Assembly (NCBI GenBank): GCA_932521025.1
Contig: OW051471.1
Coordinates: 558,001 to 622,000 of the forward strand
Origin: Oscheius onirici
Taxonomy: Eukaryota > Nematoda > Chromadorea > Rhabditida > Rhabditidae
DNA length: 64,000 bases
Reading direction: 5' to 3'
Positions 59,114 to 64,000 of this stretch are shown piece by piece. How positions within the stretch are numbered: the first letter of the stretch is position 1; each line of letters starts with the position of its first letter. A program made the position numbers and the translations under genes. The notes below the pieces were generated by a model that was given only the letters and a program-made list of their open reading frames with translations, did not search any database and was not told the DNA's origin.

Positions 59114-62094
59114 CTGGAAATTTTGAATGGAAAATTGGAGAGGAAAAAAGCCTCGAAAAAAAAGAATTTCAGTCCTGGTGGGGATTCGCAGATCTTCTGG
59201 CCTGACTTTTTGTCAGATCTGAACTCTTTTTTGGCTCAAGAAAAAAGATCCAGTTCGGCTTAGATTACAGTAAAACTATACCTTTTCAGAGTGATACTCA
59301 TTGAACAAGCGCAAATCATTCAAAACTTTCGTGGAGAGTTTTTGTTTCGTTGACTTTCTATAACGGAAACCAGATACTTTTTTCTAGTACTAGTGACTTC
59401 TTTGACGAAAAAAAATGAAAAGACGAAAAACCTAGAAAGTCTTTGAGCTGTGTACTATGATGAAACAGAAAGATTGAAAAAGAACAAGGCCACAGAAAGA
59501 TAAGATGAGCCGGAGAAGAAAAGAGAGGCTGAGATAACGAACGATAAGAGAACTTTTTGGAGCTAGAATCTTTCCCAGCTTTTGGAGAAAACGAACAAAA
59601 AACTGCCAGAAAGTTGTTGTTTTTTTGTTCCAAGATCTGGCTATGTAAAAGGAGTGAAATTCTAAATAATGAAAGACGAAATTCGTAAAAGTATTCAAAT
59701 TCGAAAGTTTCGGTAACAGAAAGCTTCATTTTTCTGTTTCAAAAAGATTACTTATAGATTTTTGACATCTGTTCATCGTTTCCTTGTGACTCACCTCCAC
59801 ACTAACTACTATCGAATGGTAACGGATCCCACGCCTTCTGAAAAATTTTCGTGATTTTGCGCTACGTGCAGTCAAAAAAGTTTCGTTGTGCAAAGGCTTT
59901 CATACAGAAAATTTGTTTCCGTTTCGGTAGCAGCAAAAAAGGGTAGCAAAAGCAAAAGGGAACCCCACGAAAAATATTTTGTTTGTTTCAAAAGGAATAT
60001 ACGTTTCAGTGGACAAATTGCTCTCATTATAATCAGGATTGGTATCGGTTTTAGCAAAGAACACTTGCAAAAGACAAAATATAACGTGTTTTCTGGTGCA
60101 AGGACCTAAACAAAAAGGTGGATTTTTTTTCTGTTTCAAACCGTACGCAAATTACGCAAATTTTGAAATTCTATGTTCATTAGGTTTGAGATCTTCGACA
60201 AAAAAACAAAGAGACTGAAAGAAAATTGGCTTGGGAAGCTTCTCATTTTTTGCATCTTTGTCTCAAAAACTTCTCTTACAGATATCACAGCTACTGAAGT
60301 TAGCCATTCTATCTTTTCACAACAACGTTTTGGTGCTCTGTAAAAAGTCTTGTTTCAGGTTTTTTTAGAAGAGGTTCGATTGTCCTAGTTGCTATGACTA
60401 GTTGTAAGCGAAACGAATGAAATTTTGAGCAAAATTGAAATCAGAAAGACTGTTGCGGAAAAGAGCAACTTTCTCAGTTTTTGTATGGTTTGTTTCAATG
60501 CCTCCTTTTATAGCAAACAGGTTAGCGGGGATGGTTTTCGCTCTTTCTGATTAAGAAAATCAAAAAAAGAGGAAAAGTTAGAAGAAACCATTGGAAGAGG
60601 CACCCAAAGTTGTCCTTGCGATTATATAGTCCCCTCTCCCAAGAAACTATCGCCCCTTTTCCTGATAAGAAACTACGAAATGGCACAAGATTGGACAAAA
60701 AGGAACGAAAAGTGACGGGACTCTGCCTTTGTGGCTTGCGACATGGCGAAAGACAGGACTGAAAGAACGTGCAAAACAACAAAATGAACGATTCAAAACG
60801 GCAAAAAAATTTCAGCCAAGACGGAAAGAGTGAAACAAAGCTGCCTGACAGTTTTATCAGGAAAACGGTTTGAAAAACTTGATGATTCTTTGCCAAAAAC
60901 TGACAACACAAGTTTTTCCAGTTTTTTGAAAAAATGGTCTCGTTTTCAAGAACAATATATGGAATTTTGACTTCAAAAAAGATATTACTAGGGTTTTCGT
61001 TTTCCGCCAACAAAGAACTGCCAACGAATTTACCGGTTTTGTGTTTTTTACATTTCAACTGTAAGTCCTATAAGTCTTTGGCAAAGTTCTTCATTCATTC
61101 CTTAATATCTTATGAATCTGGATACCGAAAAAAAATGAATTTTTCAACTGTTTTTGTTGTCTAAAATCAGCATTAAACCCTTTTTTGAAGGTTTTTACAA
61201 AAAAGGCATGTTTCAAGAACATCATATGCTCTAGCTTTCAAAATTTCTTGATCAGTTCGTAGGAAGAACTGCAACAAAAATGAATTGGAGTTTTTGTCCT
61301 GAAATTTCCCCCTTTTTATATTTTCCAGTATAAATTTTGATTCGATAAAAAGGAAAAAATTCATAGGAAAAAAAAGTTGGAGAATTTCCCGTTTTTTTAT
61401 AAGATAGTGAGAAGAGTAAACAAAGCTTGGGTAAATATGAAAAAGGCTGTCGTCCAACTGTCCCAGCTGACCTTTATACTGCCTTGCCAAGCCGAGATAA
61501 GAGGTCAGTTTCGAAAGACTTCTGGGAGAGCAAAGGAACTGGCGCAGATGTTTGTACAGTTATCGTTTGTCAATCCTTCACATGACGAGGAGAAAAACAC
61601 AAAACTCTGACCTAAAACCTAAACTGCCAGAAATCTCGGTAGTTTCGTACTAACTCGGTTTCAGGATACGTTTCGTACATTACTGTCTATTTAGTAAACA
61701 CAAAGAAGAAAGACAAGAAAAATATAGGGTGGAGGACTTTATGTAGAAAAATTTTTTCTACATAAAGTCCTCGACCCGAAATAAAACATTTTTGCTTCAA
61801 ATCGAATACAAAGTCTTCTGGGTTTTTTTAAAGAGTCAGTAGATCGGGTTGTACAGCATCCACCTAGAACTTATTGAATGTTGTCCCACTTTACTAATAC
61901 CGTACTCTGGAAATATTAGGTCGCCGGATAAGTGTTTTCCTTTTGCTCATAACAGATTCATCCAAATCGAGTGAATTTTTTTTTAAATGTAGGTCTAGCC
62001 GAGGCCGAATTAATAGGCTATATACGAGCCCTGGAAAGCTCATCGCCTGAGTACACTGATCGGTCAAAGTTTCGATCAAAAAACAATTTTGCCC
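59114..62094. other. 3 kb upstream of UGT-B, no gene recognised
   Basis: AT-rich, with GATA motifs near 59498-59550 and CTGATAAGA near 60663, plus the perfect hairpin at 61732. A 178-residue minus-strand ORF (60522-61058) is Phe/Ser/Leu-rich translation of A/T tracts and has no family resemblance. Confidence 0.5.
61732..61772. repeat. perfect 20-bp inverted repeat (hairpin)
   Basis: GAGGACTTTATGTAGAAAAA is followed at once by its reverse complement, separated by a single base. Confidence 0.85.
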
Positions 62095-62220
62095 ATAACT
62101 CTTCAGGGTTGCATCCTACAAAAAAGTTGTCAACTACAATAATTTTTTTCTCGGCAAGACGAGTATTTTGCTTTTTTGAAAAACGATTTTCGACTTTGGG
62201 AACACCCCTAAACTGAAAAT

Positions 62221-62287
62221 GTCCGGATGGCGCAGTGGATTTGGAAAATTCACGCTGGCACGACCAGGGTTCGAGTCCGCTGTGAGC
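62221..62287 (+). repeat. tRNA-like sequence in foldback arm
   Basis: A-box TGGCGCAGTGG and a consensus B-box GGTTCGAGTCC at tRNA spacing. The 5' GTCCGGA does not pair with the 3' end, so this is a tRNA-like relic or a pol III promoter unit. Confidence 0.65.
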
Positions 62288-62498
62288 AAATCTTTTTGTT
62301 TTTTAACTGTAGCATTTTACTGGGCTAAGAATCATCCCTGCAACATATGAGCTCGATTGGTTTGGTAGTTTTCTCAAAAATTCAATTTGGAACTCAAAAT
62401 AGTTCCCTAGCCTTTATTTCAAAACGTACGGAGCTGATATTTTACAGGGGTGATATTTAGCCCAGTAAAATGCTACAGTTAAAAAACAAAAAGATTTG

Positions 62499-62564
62499 CT
62501 CACAGCGGACTCGAACCCTGGTCGTGCCAGCGTGAATTTTCCAAATCCACTGCGCCATCCGGAC
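62499..62564 (-). repeat. tRNA-like sequence in opposite foldback arm
   Basis: Inverted copy of 62221-62287, apparently identical. Confidence 0.65.
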
Positions 62565-62690
62565 ATTTTCAGTTTAGGGGTGTTCCCAAAGTCGAAAATC
62601 GTTTTTCAAAAAAGCAAAATACTCGTCTTGCCGAGAAAAAAATTATTGTAGTTGACAACTTTTTTGTAGGATGCAACCCTGAAGAGTTAT

Positions 62691-63857
62691 ATAGGACTCA
62701 GTGGAACTTTCGCCGGTCTCCAAATCTACTACAAAGTCTTCCAATTTTCCTTGAGCGATAATTTCAAGCGGATATCTGTATCCCCTTTTCCAATTCCGGA
62801 TATAGTCTGCTCGAAGAACCGTTTGTCAAGATACTCTCTGATTTTTGTTGTTTTCGTCAATGAAAAATTTACAAGCTTTCTCTCCTCCCATAGCTTTTCC
62901 ATTTCCTTGTCATTTTTCGAATAGCTCTAGAAAAAGTGTTCCTATATAAACTCTCAGGGAGTACAGATTTGAGGCCGAAAAAGTAACATGTTCCGTCTAG
63001 TTTCTACGAAACCATTTCTCACGTTTTTTCCCACAATTTTTCTCCCAAAAACGTCATTTTCTCCCTTTTCATTTCCTTTTGATCGTTGCCAAAGATCAGA
63101 CCTGATGCAAGTGACTCTGCTATTTGATCTTGTGGTTGGCGCGCTTGCGAAACTCTCCCGTCCCGGTCATCTTATCAGGAAAGAAAAGACAAAAAGTCAC
63201 ACATTTACGTGGTGTGGTTTGGAAGAGGCGGGTAGTGATGCAAATCTAAATTGTCTAAAGTACAATGGTGCTTGTGGTAGACTCTGTTTGGATGTTTGTT
63301 TGTACATTTACATATAAATGAATAATGTTTCAATTCCCTATAAGAAGTAACGGTAGCAACAGAAAAATTATCTTGTAGACTGTTCAATACTTTTCCCCCT
63401 TTGTTCACCTCCCTATTGTTTCCACAAACTGGTATTATAACCAGTTAAATTTTTAGAGGTAGAGCCTCATTTCTCTTCACAGTTTACTGTCATGCTTATC
63501 TCCTCTCAATTGAAAAAGATATTTCTTTTTGACTATTGTAGTGCTTTTCTCTGAGAACTGAATGAGAAAAGTTTTGACGAAAAACTCTTTCATGTTTCAA
63601 TTTTGACATAACGAGAGAAGGAGCACAAAGAGCCACTTCTTATCCTCATCGTTCTATCGACAATTTTTGATGCGACAAAAGGTTTGTGTTCGAATACAAA
63701 AATTGTCAGCCTCCTAATACGACGGCATGGGAATATAAAATCGATCAGCGGTATCTCCTCCAAAACTCCTCTTTGTGTAATTTATTTCGTTTCAATAATG
63801 GAGCAAAACAACCAGCTTTGATATGAGAGAATGCGAATCTAGCTTGATCGTCAAAAA
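62691..63857. other. gap between the foldback element and the third UGT copy
   Basis: No gene recognised. ORF 62988-63317 (+) has no splice, signal or family support. Confidence 0.45.
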
Positions 63858-64000
63858 CTACTCCTTTTTGGTCTTCTGACCTCCACCGAGACACCTATAA
63901 ACTTTCCTAGCTGAACATCTAACAATAACAAAAACTAGATACAAAACAACCGTCAAGACGGCGAAAATAAGACCAATGACATCGAGACTGTGATATTGGA
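63858..64000 (-). CDS. UDP-glucuronosyltransferase, copy C (3' end only)
   Basis: The last exon of a third UGT runs off the window edge. The 143 bases look identical to the ends of copies A and B: stop, KTKKE tail, RKVYRCLGG and most of the membrane anchor. The match ends about five bases beyond the stop codon; unlike A and B, the 3' flank is unrelated. It could be a full gene or a last-exon fragment. Confidence 0.8.
   Translation of the reverse strand, partial: QYHSLDVIGLIFAVLTVVLYLVFVIVRCSARKVYRCLGGGQKTKKE

Larger units (their letters stand above)
62095..62690. mobile_element. foldback element with about 225-bp perfect arms, tRNA-like in each arm
   Basis: 62095-62322 and 62464-62690 are reverse complements with no mismatch seen by eye; weaker pairing continues into the roughly 140-bp centre. 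Each arm carries a tRNA-like sequence (62221-62287 forward, 62499-62564 reverse). Confidence 0.85.

Noticed and set aside
60522-61058. 178-residue ORF on the minus strand
   Set aside because: Composition is Phe/Leu/Ser-rich from A/T tracts, with no splice sites, signal or family pattern.
62988-63317. Plus-strand ORF with a basic start
   Set aside because: No homology, no splicing context, and stops at random; low-complexity Phe/Pro/Ser start.

Overview
The window is nuclear DNA of a rhabditid-type nematode. The evidence is AT-rich sequence, many 38-60 nt introns with TTTTCAG-type acceptors, acceptor-like sites directly before start codons (likely spliced-leader addition), and nematode gene families. 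Gene models were built by eye from splice sites and protein family patterns. In every full model the exon lengths sum to a whole number of codons. From memory, the C. elegans relatives of tgt-1, gdh-1, rab-28 and the gtl TRPM genes all lie on chromosome IV, so this is probably the equivalent autosome.

Layout, left to right. (1) 585-3657 (+) tgt-1, the queuine tRNA-ribosyltransferase. (2) 4831-9640 (-) a cortactin-binding-protein-2 N-terminal (CTTNBP2/CTTNBP2NL-like) coiled-coil protein. Its first intron holds a small secreted Cys-rich gene on the other strand (8794-9400), and a later intron holds a foldback element. (3) 10730-11813 (-) three phase-compatible exons of an unrecognised coiled-coil protein. 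(4) 12599-13469 an intronless pseudogene with an in-frame stop, cut off by a TTAA-flanked MITE. (5) 14442-17475 (+) a GT92/DUF23-like type II membrane protein with tRNA-Lys(UUU) in an intron. (6) 19976-23558 (+) gdh-1. (7) 26537-27433 (-) a non-LTR retroelement remnant. (8) 28291-33405 (+) rab-28, with a perfect X-box 70 bp upstream of its ATG. (9) 35119-45038 (+) a 32-exon TRPM channel with an intestinal-type GATA site 78 bp upstream of its ATG. (10) 45310-53878 and 54174-59113 (-) two tandem UDP-glucuronosyltransferase genes, each encoding 529 aa, and the last exon of a third at the right edge.

The accessory biology lies in the repeats and the UGT array. Three families of non-autonomous transposons can be defined with target-site duplications: TTAA (piggyBac-type), 8 bp (hAT-type, several subfamilies) and TA (mariner-type, inside TRPM introns). 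One hAT-type element landed on the 5' splice site of a UGT exon, duplicated that site, and has its empty site preserved in the neighbouring paralog. The two UGT copies differ by a 39-nt intron, share an apparently identical last exon plus 3' flank (gene conversion), and lack the usual His/Asp catalytic pair. Two large foldback elements carry a tRNA-like sequence in each arm. Most of 59.1-63.8 kb, 24.4-26.5 kb and 17.5-20 kb holds no gene I can support.
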